A stretch of DNA of 64,000 nucleotides from Gnetum montanum (lineage: Eukaryota; Streptophyta; Gnetopsida; Gnetales; Gnetaceae), in NCBI GenBank assembly GCA_015680685.1, contig MNCI01037516.1:408798-472797 (forward strand). Direction: 5' to 3'. A program made the position numbers and the translations under genes. Below, piece by piece: positions 11,472 to 23,549 of this stretch (the stretch's first letter is position 1; the number at the start of each line of letters is the position of its first letter). The notes beneath the pieces are model-generated. The model was not told the origin of the DNA. It did not search any database and saw nothing but the letters and a program-made list of their open reading frames with translations.

Positions 11472-11880
11472 CTCCCTATAGGCTACTCTCCCTATGAACT
11501 AGTGTATAGAAAATTCCCAACTCTTTCTATTCAATTTGAGCTTTGTACACTTTTGACAGCCTATGACCTTGACCTTGACTTAAGTCTAGCATAAAAAGAA
11601 AGATTAATGAATCTTAACTTGCTAGATGAAAATTGATAGGTGGCCCTATCATCAAGGCATTTAAGAAAAAAAGCCATGACCTTAGAATTAGAAAAGTCAA
11701 ATTTGAACCAGGAGATGAGGTCTTCTACTGAAACCTCACACATGTGCCACAAAAAACCAAGTTCCAAATACTATGGGAAGGCCATTATATTATTTTTGAG
11801 ATCTTTCCTTTTGGGGCCATATTGATCTACAAATTTGAGAGCTCAAATAAGAAAAAACTGGTCAACATGTAACAAATTAA
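11472..11880 (+). pseudogene. Element C integrase C-terminal region
   Basis: The plus-strand translation starts with an equivalent of YSPYELVY and continues over frameshifts to KVKFEPGDEVFY and ILWEGHYII, collinear with the integrase end of element A (4690-4300). Part of it lies in the open frame 11640-11825. The N-terminal and catalytic parts are absent because element A interrupts the gene exactly here. Confidence 0.8.
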
Positions 11881-14060
11881 ACCTTTCCATGAGTATAAGG
11901 AAGCCGATGGTCACAACACCTCCTCAAATGGACAACCACACTTAATTTTTGGATCTCTTTCTTTCAACTTAGTCATGTGGGGAGATGGCCATTCATGCTG
12001 ATCATATAAATGACTCCTCATTTTTTTTCTATTTTTTGTTTTATAATTTGTTGTTTTTACATCCTTTTTTCTTTTCTACTTTTTACTATTTTATACCATT
12101 TTGTTTTATTTTACAACATTATTAATATGTTTTATTTTTCTTGACTATTTTACAATTTCTTGCATATTTTCCCTTATTTTGCTGTGATTTTCTTATTATG
12201 TTCTAATAATAACATGCCTTATGGCTAACAGGGTATAATGCAGTTTGCTTGATGTGGGTATGTGATATTTGGTTATTTGATTGTTAGTGTTTGGATTTTA
12301 GCTTTGAATTTTGTTATTGATAACTAAGACATAGCTTCTTTTTCATGAAATAAGGAGCGATTCCATGTCATTAATCCATCCACAAAATCTATGGTGTTTT
12401 TGATTCTCGAAGTGTGAGGTCCCTTTCCTTTACAAACCTTTAAAAAACTTGTGACCTTGGAAGTTTTTGGACTTGGAAAGGATTCAAGGGCTAGAATAGG
12501 GTGTGACTCCAAGGGGACTCAATACTCTTTATACCCTTTTACTTACTTGGGTGTGTGAGTGTGTTCTTGGATTTCTTATCATTCCATGTTGACCAATAAC
12601 ATGAAGTTGAATAAGTCTTTGCATGGTGTGGTTCCCATCCAAATAACAATAATAATGAAAATTCAAAGAACATTCCTTAGATAGAATAACATGCTACAAG
12701 CATTGGTTATGGGACTCGAAAGCCATGTTACCCATGCCTGAAGGTCCCCTCTAACTAAGGTCCTTTTTCACTTACTACTTCTCTATTCTTCTCCATAAGG
12801 AATGGTGATTGATCTATGGGATCACTCTTGTGTCTCAAGGAGGTGTATCGGTCTTAGAGTGGTGATGCAAAGTCATTAAACTTGGTTGGTTTTGGTTTGG
12901 ACTAAGGATGGATTTTTTTAGGTCATTCAACCAAAAAATTCATGAGAGACTTCATGTAACCTTTATTGGGAAGTCCATTCCACTTTTTCTCTCTCATCCA
13001 TCTATGCTTTCCATGCCTAACATCACTACTGGTGTTCATGTCCTTGTTTGATGTCTTGGTTTGATATGTTGAAATTTTAGGTAGTTTCTTCTAGATTTTT
13101 GTACTTAACTTTCTATAACCATTAATCACCCATGAGGTTAATGGACTCCTTGGCTTGAGGATATGCAAGGGAAACAAAGGGCATGTGCTTGGTTTAGGAA
13201 GGACCCACTTTCATACCTTTTGGTTGGGATAGTTGAGTTTTTTATGCTTAGGCATTCTCTTAATCAAATCCTTTTTCATGCCCCATCGATGACATCCAAT
13301 TGTGTGCATCTTCATAGTGTTTTTCAATGAAATCCTCTTTTTTATTGTTGTGAATTCTTTAATCCTCTTCAAGCATTTCATCATGTTTGGGCTTTTTAGA
13401 ATTTAATAATGAACCACTTAGCCATTTCATCCCATTTTTTAGTCTTCTCACTACCGAAGGTACACTCTATGTCATGGGGGCCACTCAGGTTTTTTTTTAC
13501 AGTTAATTTTTTTAAATTTTTCTAACTCTTGCAAAGGTTTAACTAAGTACTAACACTAACATCATCAAGTGATGATGTTAAATCCTTTTAATGAACTTTG
13601 ATACCCACAGAAATCAAATACTATCAAAAGAATCAATCCATCATAATCACAAATTACCCAAGCTTGACGAGATAGGGTACCTAAAAGCTATAAGTTACAC
13701 ATTACACACTAATTTGTGATTTTGTTGTGATTGTAGAAGGAAGCATGGATTAGAAGTGGGATTGTCTTCACAAAGAAATAAAAAGTAGCACCATGCGATG
13801 AGGTTCCTTCATGATCATTGAGTCTTCTCCCTTGTTCTTCAGCTACCAGTGAAGTTGGATGTTAGTTTCAGCTAGGGTGTTTAATTTTATTATCATGAAC
13901 ATCCAATTTTGTAAAAGACTAAAAATTTGTACCCTTGGGAACTTAGAATCTATCTATTTTTTTTGAGTCAGTTTGCATGTCAGTTAATAATCCTATACCT
14001 TCTCAATATTTTGTAAGGGACTTGTTCCTTCTTTTGTTCACTTGAGGACAAGTTTTCATT
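11881..14060 (+). other. Element C non-coding tail
   Basis: No coding frame recognised. It contains, in order: the post-IN purine box (AGTCATGTGGGGAGATGG, 11971-11988); a T-rich stretch (12020-12200); a box GGTTATGGGACTCGAAAG (12704-12721) followed by ATGTTACCCATGCCTGAAGG, which is shared with B and F; a GGAAGGACCCACTT box (about 13198) shared with A and B; and a second G-rich box at 13470-13480. Collinearity with the tails of A, B and F shows that this is element sequence rather than host intergenic DNA. Confidence 0.65.
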
Positions 14061-14063
14061 CAG

Positions 14064-14074
14064 TCATGGAGGTA
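14064..14074 (+). other. Polypurine tract of element C
   Basis: The purine-rich TCATGGAGGTA directly precedes the LTR start TGATGAAGTG. It is preceded by CACTTGAGGACAAG, a motif also seen before F's 3' LTR in altered form. It would prime plus-strand DNA synthesis. Confidence 0.7.
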
Positions 14075-14945
14075 TGATGAAGTGTATTTCATCTGGCTCC
14101 AATATCAAAGTGTTGATATCGAATACCCAATATTGGGGACTAAGAAGTGATGTCGAATATATGATAATGTGGGATATGTGCTGACCTATAAATATAACAT
14201 TTGGATGCATGGTTTGGGAGTCTTGGTCATAGTGTAGTAGAGCTTTTGCAGTTTTTCTTTCCCAAAGTTAGAATATTTTCCCAAGTGCCTATAGTAGGAG
14301 TCATTGAGTATATGAATATTTATTTGAGTACTATTATACTTGAGCATGGCGGTGTGTGTGGAAATAAAGACAAGCTTTCTAATAAACCTTGAAACACTTT
14401 TGCTAGATTAAACATTTTCTTCATACATTCAATTTTTATGCAATTTCCTGTAATGTTTTAAGTAATTAAGGTAAGCTAAGCTAGATAAAATAACAATTAA
14501 TTAAGCACATTAGTAAGTATGACCTTTTCGAGCATGTGCATGATGCTTGGTAATCTTAGTAATGCTTAACATTTGGTAACCTAGCAGCATTATATGTGTT
14601 CATGATGTGTATAGAAAGTGGGACCAGATGCCTATGTTAGGATTAGTTAGACATTGGTTAGTTAGTTAGATTGAATTAACAATTTAATTTATTCCTTTAA
14701 TCCTTTATTTTAAGAACACAAAGCATAAAATATAAAAATAATAAAAATCATATGCCTGAATTACACTTAATCATACCTTTGCATATCACAAGTGTAATTG
14801 GAAAGACAACGAATGATTGTTACGGCAAGTTCACTTCATAGAGGCTAGTGTACCAGAAGATAAATGGTCCACAAAATTCAACCAGATCATGTGTGAATGC
14901 TTAGTGATTTGTATGGTTGAGTGTAGGGATATTCATCGCTTATTA
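14075..14945 (+). repeat. LTR shared by elements C and B
   Basis: Starts TGATGAAGTG after a polypurine tract (3' LTR position for C). It ends near CGCTTATTA and is followed by a degenerate PBS and internal sequence of B (5' LTR position for B). It aligns over its length with the solo LTR 16796-17698 and, in reverse, with A's LTR. The right border is approximate because the terminal CTCATCA has decayed. Confidence 0.75.
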
Positions 14946-14978
14946 ATAATAATCTTAAACAATGTTGCCCTATTATGA
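14946..14978 (+). other. Degenerate primer binding site and leader of element B
   Basis: A stretch containing CAATGTTGCCC follows the LTR and resembles the PBS core CCATTGCCC of A. An ATG (about 14976) follows almost at once, so most of the leader present in A is missing. Weak call. Confidence 0.3.
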
Positions 14979-14999
14979 TCCACTTATAGGAACATATAC

Positions 15000-15480
15000 A
15001 TTAAACCTAGAGTTCATCAAAAAGTAAATGCATATGAGGTTACCTTATCAACAAGGTAACTATCAAGAATAGTCATATTATCCAAGTTGAACTCATTCTT
15101 AATCTTAAAACAAACCTACAAATAATAGCCATATTATTGAATTGGGACTCATCTTCAATCTTAGGAGAAATATCACTAGTAGTGGTAAAGTCCATAGTCA
15201 TGAGGAATGTCATCATTAAGGAAACAACATCCCTATAGACAACTAGATCCATATGGATACTATGTACAACAACCTGGTTCACTAGGAAGTGCTTCTACTC
15301 ATACCTCTTACCATTACTCTCCTAGAAAATATCATAGATCCACAACTTCACAAGCAGATTTGCCATCTTGTATTGCTTGTCAACCCATGTAACACACTTA
15401 GAAGCATTCTAATTCACTTCTTTAAGTACCATTACCACCAATGTGAGGAGAACTGCCAATTCAACCTTAGCAAAAGAATG
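15000..15480 (+). pseudogene. Element B Gag remnant (C-terminal Tyr/Pro-rich tail)
   Basis: Translation shows SYYPS, DPYGYYVQQP and STHTSYHYSPRKYHRS, collinear with the tail of F's Gag (YYPRGTYYQP ... PYGHYVQQP, minus strand 56300-56100). The capsid domain and zinc knuckle are missing: the PBS region is followed within about 50 bp by tail sequence, so roughly 1.5 kb of gag is deleted. Confidence 0.65.
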
Positions 15481-15769
15481 TAATAAGGACCATTAATACA
15501 TAATTAGAGGACATTACCAACAACTATGAATCTAAATTGAAGAAACATCCTTTTTTAAGGATAATTAGGACTAGAACTTCATCTAACCCAGTCAATATAC
15601 ATATTGCTATAACTCTAGCCCTAGTTTACACAACACTAAGTTCATTCACAGAAGCCATGCTTCATTAAAGACAACAAAAATACCATAATTGTCATGCTTA
15701 CACAAATGATAAGGAATTGGATCAAAGTAGGTATGCTTCCCAAGAAGAGAATATATCTTGGAAATCCTT
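15481..15769 (+). other. Element B Gag-protease linker
   Basis: About 290 bp with no motif of its own. By collinearity with A it is the decayed linker between the Gag tail and protease. Confidence 0.45.
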
Positions 15770-16120
15770 TAATATACATTTTGATACTAAGAAATGTGTT
15801 GTGTAAAGCTCTACTTGATTCATAATCAAGAGTAACTCTCATCTCTCAAGATATGTATAAGACATGCAATCTATCATCATTGAAGAACTATAAAGTTAGA
15901 TTAGAGTTAGCAGATTAATCCATTGTAGTTCCTTTATATTAAGTGGAAAATGTTGTGATCATCATCAATGGATAGTCCAACCCTATAGATTTCTTAGCAA
16001 TTCATGGAAGCAGCATGGCTTAGCATGATTGATGCTAAGTTAAGAATTTGAGATTTATCCTTAGAAATTTCCAAGGAATATGAGAAAGAAGTCATACAAA
16101 AAAAAACACAAACAAATAGT
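15770..16120 (+). pseudogene. Element B protease
   Basis: The plus-strand translation contains CKALLDS followed by a stop, then SRVTLISQDMYKTCNLSSLKNY and a LAD block, matching element A's protease residue by residue around the active site. The glycine of the DSG triplet is replaced by a stop. Continues to about 16120 with the SLEIS-type end. Inactive. Confidence 0.75.
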
Positions 16121-16790
16121 TCCATGTATCACCTACAATGGTAGGTGGTGTAATTACATGTAGAAAGTATGGACAATTAAATAAAGAAGTATTTTAGCAT
16201 GTAAAACATGTGTAGAAGAAGTGTGTATTTAAAAAGATGCATGTATATAATAGCTACAAAGTGAGTAGGTTTCTAGTGGCTAATAATTAGAGAAGAATGT
16301 AAGTTAAAAATATGCATGGAACTAGTAAAACAACTCATGAGTGCCTATATGAGAAAAATGAATGTATTAGAATGGGTAAGATTATAACTTTCTCATGCAT
16401 AATTTTAAGAAGAAGATAATATGGATTGGGTGAAGTTGAAAACCCCAAATAAGATAGATCTAGATCACATAGAATTAAAGACATTACTAGACTCACTAGA
16501 ATATGTATTTTTGAATAATGATAAATTGGTAATAGTTAATGCTACCTCGATAATAGAATAGGAACACTAGTTTCTAGAGGTAATTAACAAATGATCTGTA
16601 GTCTTTGTATGGTCATACAATGAGATCATAGAAATTGATCCACATTGATCCATGCATTTATCATTATCAAATTTACATTAGTCTAATAGTTAAACCTCCT
16701 TGCCAACCACAACAAAGATTGAATCTAAAGTTGAAAGAAGTAGTTAAGTAATTTCTTGAGAAGTTGTTAAAGATAGGATTCATCTATCCT

Positions 16791-16795
16791 ATTAT
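16791..16795 (+). repeat. Target site duplication of the solo LTR, left copy (ATTAT)
   Basis: ATTAT directly precedes the LTR start TGATGAAGC; the same five bases follow the LTR end at 17699-17703. Confidence 0.9.
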
Positions 16796-17698
16796 TGATG
16801 AAGCACTAAAAAGTTGATGCATCGACGCCATGTATACAAGGCCCCATATATGCGATCACGTCGATGCAGCCTTGTCAACGCATCCGTCCATGGGTTGATG
16901 TGGCCCCATTAACATGGAGCCTGTTTTAGCCTTTAAATAAGTGGGCTTCTACCACATTTAGGTACCTCTTTGGTAGTTGTAATGAAGCTCTTGCAGTTTG
17001 TTTCCATGAAAGTTAGAATATTTTCCAAGTGCCCACAGTAGGTGTAAGAAAGATGTCCGACTCTTTATTTGAGCGCTGATGTACTTAAGCCCTTTGGCGT
17101 GAACAACAATAAAGACAAGCTTTTCAAGCATTCCTTGCAGCAATTGGACTTAGTCATTTGATGCATTTAATAGTTTAATATTTCTATGCTTTAATAATTC
17201 CTTAAGTTTCTGTTGTTATTAATTTAATGGCCATTGCTTTCTTATAGTTTATAAAAACCATAAGTACGACCATCTTGAACATAAACCCAACACTTGGCAA
17301 CCTAGTGACACTTAATGTCTGGTAACCCAGTAGTGGCTAGGGGATGCTCAGGATATGCACGAAAGATGGGATCAGATACTTATGCTAGGAAGAATTAAGA
17401 TATAGATTAGGATAACTATAGATTACGTAATATTCCATTCTTTACTTTCCATTTCAAGAATTAGCTGCTAGAAGATAAAGTAAAAAAGCCATAAAAATCA
17501 TTTGTCTCAATCTCACTTAACCATTGTAATTAGAACATCACAAGTGAGATTGGGAAGACAATGACCGTTCTAACCCAAGGTTTTTTTGGTTAGGGTCTAG
17601 TGTATGCAAAGTGCTTACAATCTACAGAATTCGACTGAGTCGCATGTGAACGCCCATGATTTGCATGGTTGGACGTAGGGGTACCTAGCCACTCATCA
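16796..17698 (+). mobile_element. Solo LTR of the A/B/C family (903 bp)
   Basis: Starts TGATGAAGCAC and ends ACTCATCA, flanked by the 5-bp direct repeat ATTAT and lying inside the RT of element B with no internal retrotransposon sequence. Homologous over its length to A's 5' LTR. A solo LTR with a matching TSD is the expected product of intra-element LTR recombination. A TATA-like TTTAAATA is at 16932-16939. Confidence 0.93.
16932..16939 (+). promoter_or_regulatory. TATA-like box in solo LTR
   Basis: TTTAAATA, matching TATAAATA of A's LTR in position. Confidence 0.5.
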
Positions 17699-17703
17699 AT
17701 TAT
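17699..17703 (+). repeat. Target site duplication of the solo LTR, right copy (ATTAT)
   Basis: Second ATTAT, after which the RT frame resumes. Confidence 0.9.
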
Positions 17704-18440
17704 GAATAGCGAGGGGGAGTATCCACTTTTTCCAAGAAGGGTAGTATGTAGGGGGTTTGTATAGACTTTAGGCTATTAAATATTACTACATTCAAAGATC
17801 ATTTTCCTTTATCATTTGTTGATTAAGTCTTAGACACAATAGTAGAACATAAGTATTATAGTTTCTTAGATGGATATAGTGGAAATAACTAAATTCAAAT
17901 AACGCTAAAAGCTCAAGAGAATAGTACTTTTTCAAGTCCTTAGAGGATCTTTGGATATCAACAAATACCATTTAATCTTTATAATGATCCTACAACATTT
18001 TAGAAACTTATCTTTAAAATACTCAAAAAATGGATTGATAATGGAGTGGAGGCATTTATGGATGATTTCCTCAAATATGATTTTGACTTGAATAGGTCTT
18101 ACACCACCTTAAGTAATTATTAAAGAGATGTGTTGAAATAAATTCAAGGCTTAATTATCAAAATAATCACTTGATGGTCTAAAAAGGAATAGTTCTTGGA
18201 CACAAAATTTTAAAGAAAGAAATCAAGGTGGATCTAGAAAAAATAAGAGTAATTTAAGGCATTAATTAGATGTCATAGATAGTTAAAGATGTTAGATCAT
18301 TTTTAGGACATATTAGGTACTATAAAATATTCACTAAGAATTTCTCAAAGATTACTAAACCATGGGTGAAATTAACTTAGAAAGATGCACTATTTATTTG
18401 GTCAAAAGAATGTGAAAACACATTTGAGAGTCTAAAAGAA

Positions 18441-18900
18441 GCTAGTTGAGACTTCAATTTTACAAACGTTGAATTGGATGAGACCTTTTCACATAATGAC
18501 TAATATGTCCAATTACACATTAAGAGTTGTACTTACACAATTAGATGATAAAAAATGATCATATTATATTTATTATGTAAGTCAAAGCATAACAGGAGTA
18601 TAACTCAAGTATATGGCAATGGAAAAAGAGTTAATGATACTGATGTATGCTTCGAAAACATTTTGATACTATGTGCTTGATTATCCTATCTATGCACACA
18701 CTAATCATAGCACCCTCAAATTCTTAATAAAAAAACCTATAGTGGATCCTTGTGTTATATGATGACTTGTGATGTTATAGAAATTTGATCTTATAATGAT
18801 TGATTGTAAAAGGTACCAAAAATATTGTAGCATATCATTTATCTTAGTTAAGACGGAAAAAAGAAGATGAAGAAGAACCTTTATCTAATCAATTTCTAGA
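18441..18900 (+). pseudogene. Element B RNase H domain
   Basis: Plus-strand translation shows RPFHIMTNMSNYTLRVVLTQ, LKYMAMEKELMILMYASKTF and IYAHTNHSTLKFLIKKP, collinear with A's RNase H. The first catalytic Asp (TD in A) reads Asn (TN) here. Multiple stops. Confidence 0.78.
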
Positions 18901-20110
18901 TGAATGATTATTTACAAAAGCATTTTGCAAAAACTATAGAAAAAAGAAATCATGGCTAGTAGATTACCTTGTTTTCTCACCACTCATGAAATCCTTATTG
19001 AATGTGATAAAGAAAAGAAATAATAATTTCTTCATCAAGATAACTATTTTATGGAAATTAAAGGTAATATTTACAAAATTGGTATTAATGGCTTGATTAG
19101 ATGTGTTCTAGAGGAAAAATAAACTACAAATTTTACAAAATATACAGTCTAGACCATGTGATGGCCATTATGTAGGAAGAAGTATAACCATAGAAGTTTT
19201 TATGGCTAGATATTTTTTGCTCAATATGTTTAGGGATGCACACATGTTTGCACAATCTTATGAGAGGTTTCAAAGAGATGAAGGAATCTTAGCCAGATAT
19301 GAAGGACTGCAACAATGGATAAAATTGTTAAAAGCATTTGATATATGGGGAATTGATTTTATAGGATCCATCATGCATATGTCAAATGAGAATTGATACA
19401 TTATAGTTATCATTAATTATTGTATGAAATGGGTAGAAGTTGCTACAACAAAGGATTGCACAATAGCAACAACAACAAAATTTTTTAACAACCTTTGATA
19501 AACTAATTTAGAGTTCCAAGAACATTAATTTTTATTAATGAAATTCATTTCACATAAGCTACATTCAAGGAGCTTATGCAACAACTTGGGGTTGAGCATA
19601 AATTAGCCACTCCATATCATACCCAAGCTAATGAATAGGCAAAAGTAGCAAATACAAAAATCACATGAATTCTAACATGAACAATAAGTTGTTATAGAAT
19701 ATGCTTTGTAGGCTTATCATTTAGCATGAAAACTTACTATAGAATATTCATCATACATTGTAGTAGATGGTAAACTACCTACCCTATCAATTCAAGTTTA
19801 ACTCTATACAGTAACCACCACATGTAACTTAGATATAGATATTGATTTATCTCACAAAGAATACTCAACGAATCTAAACTTGCGAGGTGAGAACCACTTG
19901 GTAGCCTTGATGTTTAATGAAATCCATAAGAACTATGATACTTGCATAATGCAAGAAAATATAAAAGTAAGAGACAAGATTCTTTATTATAATCCTTATC
20001 AAGTGCCCCACCATACCAAGTTCTAAACATTGTGAACGGGGCCCTACATTATTTACACTACATATAAATTAGGTATCATGTACATCTACCACCTAAACAA
20101 AATCATTAAA
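18901..20110 (+). pseudogene. Element B integrase
   Basis: An H2C2-like segment (CDGHYVGRSITIEVFMARYF, about 19160-19220) precedes an open frame at 19202-19396 ending in FDIWGIDFIGSI, which holds the first catalytic Asp. The second catalytic region reads INEIHF, so the Asp is not conserved. PTLSIQ near 19780 and an altered GPYII near 20040 mark the C-terminal part. Collinear with A's integrase; inactive. Confidence 0.8.
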
Positions 20111-22659
20111 GCTTATTTTAGTTAATATTCAATGGGTCAAATCATCTAGAGAAGCCCAACAGTCTTTGACTTCTTACATGACATTCACTAAAATCATAAC
20201 CCACTTAATTGTTTATATCTCCTCAAACCTCAGTTTTGGGGGAACTATATATCATAATTAGGCCTTGTGAAAGTAGTGTTTTTACAATTTTTTTATCTTA
20301 CAAATTTCTTGAAATTTTTCATGATTTCTTGACAATCTTTCAATTCCTAGATATCTTTCTATTCTTAATATGTTTTTCCTATTCTTTAATATCTTCCATT
20401 CTTTATATATATTCCATTTTTAAGGTTATCTATTTTGAATAATGTGCATATCTTTATTATTTCCGTTAATAAAACATTAATAACGTATATGATATCACTT
20501 TACTTTTGAGAATTTTGTTCTATGTTATTAGATAATTGAAGAATTAATTCTACTCAAAGTGAGATGACATAATCCATTCTTTGTTTTTAATAATAAGAGG
20601 TTCATTCCATGGGTATAATATATTTCTTATCACATGAAAACCTAAGAAAAATTATTATCATTAATCTTAAAAGTAAGATGAAGGACCAAGAAGGATGGAT
20701 AAGGATGTGACATCAAGGGGATTTGTAGATTATTTGACTTTTACCTTGTGTTTCCATTAATATCATGTTTAATATATTCACATTTATGCTTCTTAACTAG
20801 TGGAAATACAACAATGTAAGGTTGTTATGATACTATAAAGACACGCTACACATGCTTGAAGGTAGTCGTTTAGCAAAGGAAATGTAATAATAATTAATTA
20901 ATTCAAATAAAAAACAACCATTCTTGGAGTACCACTCGGCAGATATGTAACTCATGCCTTAAGGTAGGCTACTGTCAAGAATTCTATAGTTGCTTGTGTT
21001 AACTTTTGAGGTATCCTTTTAAGGGTCTAGAAGATGTGTAGCTTATATACTAAGGTATCAATCTTGAAAATGATGAGGAAAAGAGTATTCCTTAATCAAG
21101 CTCCTAGAAATTCTGAAACTAGAAGCTTGAACAGTAAAAGAAAAAATGCTTGTATCTTCTATAAAATTAGGAGTTAGCCTTTAATCTATATATATTTGAA
21201 ATATTTTAAACATTTTCTACAACATTAAATCAAGAAATAAATAAAAAACCAACAAAAAAGATGATTTTAAGGCTACTCTTTAAGGGCTAGCTAAAAATGC
21301 ACAAAATATAATTATGCAGATTTATCACTCTATATTTCTATTACTAGACATAATCTTTAGTTGAAATCTGAGCTAGATGTAGCCAAATGTGTTGGGTTTC
21401 AAATTCAATGGGAATGATTCAAAAAGTATAAGAAATGATAGTGTTATCTATAAATTACATAGTATTTTCTTGCCTTAGTTTTGTATAGAAACAAAAAGTA
21501 GAAATTATAGATCTCATATCTCACTTAATAAAAAAAAATATTTGCATGAAAGTATAACAAAAGAATGACACTAATTTTAACTTTCAAATGGAATAAGAAT
21601 CACTTAAAAATATACAATAATGAGGAAGATCTAATAGATTTATTAGTTACCACTTTTTTAGGATTTTGACAAGTTGGGAAAACAACATAAACTTGCAGTG
21701 AAGGGCTTGATACTATGAATGATAAAAAACTTAAAACAAAAAAAAATTAAAATGAGAATAAAAAATCTTAAAATAGAAAGTAAAATTATAGAAGTAATGG
21801 AACACTCAAAACTAAGAATACTCCTTAACAAAGGACACTTCTCATGCAAATGAAGCTCCCATAAGCCTTCTTATATATGAGTTGGACACATTATTGGTGG
21901 AAGAGAGGAAATCTAATTTAGCAAATTTTTAATTGAGGGATGAGATGTAAAGAAGAAATTGAAACGATCAAGTCAAGATGCATGGTTGACTCTCAACCAT
22001 CTAACACACCTACCATAATTTTTAATTTGGAGAATTATCTCATGTATCTACACACATGATTCTCCTATTTTCCCCTTCTCTTTCCTTTAATTTTTAAAAC
22101 TACAAATAGATAACATAAGAACTATAGTACCTCAAAGATAGTAAGACATGTCCCTACCAATAAATACAATAACAATAATAATAAACTTATTCAAGCTTCC
22201 CAAAGAAAACGAAAGCCTACATAGGCTCTATAACTAACAAGTTGGACTAATTTCATCATGTGACTAGAAAGACATGTGATCCATGTCTAAAGATACACCA
22301 CTGATGGAGTTAGCATTGGTTATGTAGCTAGAAAGATATGTGATCCATGCTTGAATATGCTTCACTAACTAATGACTATAGATAATAAATTTTAAAAGCT
22401 AATGATTAATCAGTTATTCCAAATTTTTAATTTCTCTTTATGCAGTGATGTTGTATCAACATGGTGATTGGTAGGAACCATGCTATTAGTCTTAGAAGAT
22501 ATAATGCGATGTTATTGATAAGGGGATTAGACTTGGTTTGAACTCCTATTGATGGGTGTAGTGATTAAATTAACCATGCATAACACTTGGGATTCATTAT
22601 AATCATGGTATGGCACCTCATTTCCCATTTTGTATGATCCCGATATTGTTTATCGTAGT
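20111..22659 (+). other. Element B non-coding tail, first part
   Basis: Post-IN purine box TTTTGGGGGAA (20234-20244), T-rich stretch (20270-20460), then blocks collinear with C's tail. The ATGTGATCCATG-type box (equivalent to ATGTTACCCATG in C) appears around 20955, 22265 and 22330. No gene seen in 21000-22140, which is AT-rich. At 22660 the sequence is cut by the LTR of element F; the continuation is at 58945. Confidence 0.6.
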
Positions 22660-23212
22660 TGATGAGCAGCGAGGTACCTCCTATGCCCAACCATATGAAT
22701 CATAAGCGTTCACACACGATTTGGTTGAATCCTATGGATGGGACTAGTTGTGGAATCTAGATTGTTATGTCTTGATCTTAGTTTGCTATCTTCCCACTTG
22801 GACTAGTGGTAGCTTTGTCACGTATGGTTTAGTCCAAAGTAAGGCATATGATAATTAATGTTGTTTTGACCTTATGCTACTCCTAATGATAATAGAGAAA
22901 TCAATTACTTAATCTAATTAAGAACATAAATTAATGTCTAAACTAGCCTATATGTAATGAGTGTCCCTTCCCAACTTGCTGTATAGGTCTTGAACCCACA
23001 TATCCACTACTAGGATTACCAAGAGAATATGGGTTTATGCTTGAAACTGGTCACACTCATTTTGCCAATTCACTAATATGTATGGAAACATAAATATTAA
23101 CTAAGTACAAAAAATGTAAATTGCATTAAAAGTAAATTTAATCTAAGTTAAAGTGCTGCAATGAATAAGAATCAATCTTGATCTTATTTCCATTCATGGA
23201 ATGTGTCTAGGT
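22660..23212 (-). repeat. Element F 3' LTR, inner fragment (R/U5 side)
   Basis: Homologous to 58015-58610 (F's 5' LTR). The left end TGATGAGC is the reverse complement of the LTR terminus GCTCATCA. The fragment stops at 23212 where element E begins; the rest of the LTR is 43466-43906. Confidence 0.85.
23208..23212. repeat. Target site duplication of element E, left copy (TAGGT)
   Basis: The five bases before TGAAACACC; the identical five follow the 3' LTR. The unoccupied site in F's other LTR (58611-58625) has a single TAGGT. Confidence 0.93.
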
Positions 23213-23549
23213 TGAAACACCATCAATTTTGGGACTCTCATGATTCAACACAGTTCCAAAATTTTGGCAAGGATCTTTGCGAGACTACTTCTGGGCTTGC
23301 CCACCACCCTCTACAGCATAGTCAACGTAGCACCTAGTCATGAGGCTAGTCATCATGAAAGAGGCACTAGGGATGGACCATATAGTTCATTAAATTTTCT
23401 ATCTGTCGGACCATCAAGCTCACTACGCTCTCTAGCCTGCCTAGCTTGACAAATGTCCTGGTTGATGGTCCATCCAAGTGCCAAGCTAGGAGCTGTCAAA
23501 GGTGTTTATGATGGACTAGATAGTTTGGCAAGTTTTCTAATGATGGGAC

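Larger units (their letters stand above)
11472..14074 (+). mobile_element. Element C: 3' part of a plus-strand Athila-like element
   Basis: The fragment begins abruptly inside the integrase (same position as A's TPIGYSPYEL block), where element A interrupted it. It continues through the integrase C-terminus and about 2.2 kb of non-coding tail to a polypurine tract and the LTR at 14075. Its 5' part must lie to the left of A, outside the window. Unlike A, no post-IN ORF is recognisable in the tail. Confidence 0.8.
16290..18440 (+). pseudogene. Element B reverse transcriptase, split by a solo LTR
   Basis: The first part (16290-16795) has the pre-RT block (ELKTLLDSLEYVFL ... VFVWSYNEI) and ends in FIYPI. 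The second part (17699-18440) resumes with VS ... KKGSM, VCIDFR, FLDGYSG and the catalytic VEAFMDDF (FMDD 18055-18066). When the LTR and one ATTAT copy are left out of the comparison, the frame runs on across the insertion point in line with element A's RT. This confirms that the LTR landed in a once continuous RT gene. Several other stops are present. Confidence 0.85.
14946..22659 (+). mobile_element. Element B internal region (interrupted by a solo LTR and by element F)
   Basis: Plus-strand Athila-like internal region: truncated gag, protease, RT (split by the solo LTR), RNase H, integrase and tail, collinear with element A. The tail is cut at 22660 by element F and resumes at about 58945. 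Heavily decayed; the longest open frames are under 80 codons. Confidence 0.82.

Noticed and set aside
22655-22659. GTAGT as confirmed TSD of element F
   Set aside because: The outer end of F's 5' LTR is decayed and no clean second copy follows 58944 (only GTAGG nearby).
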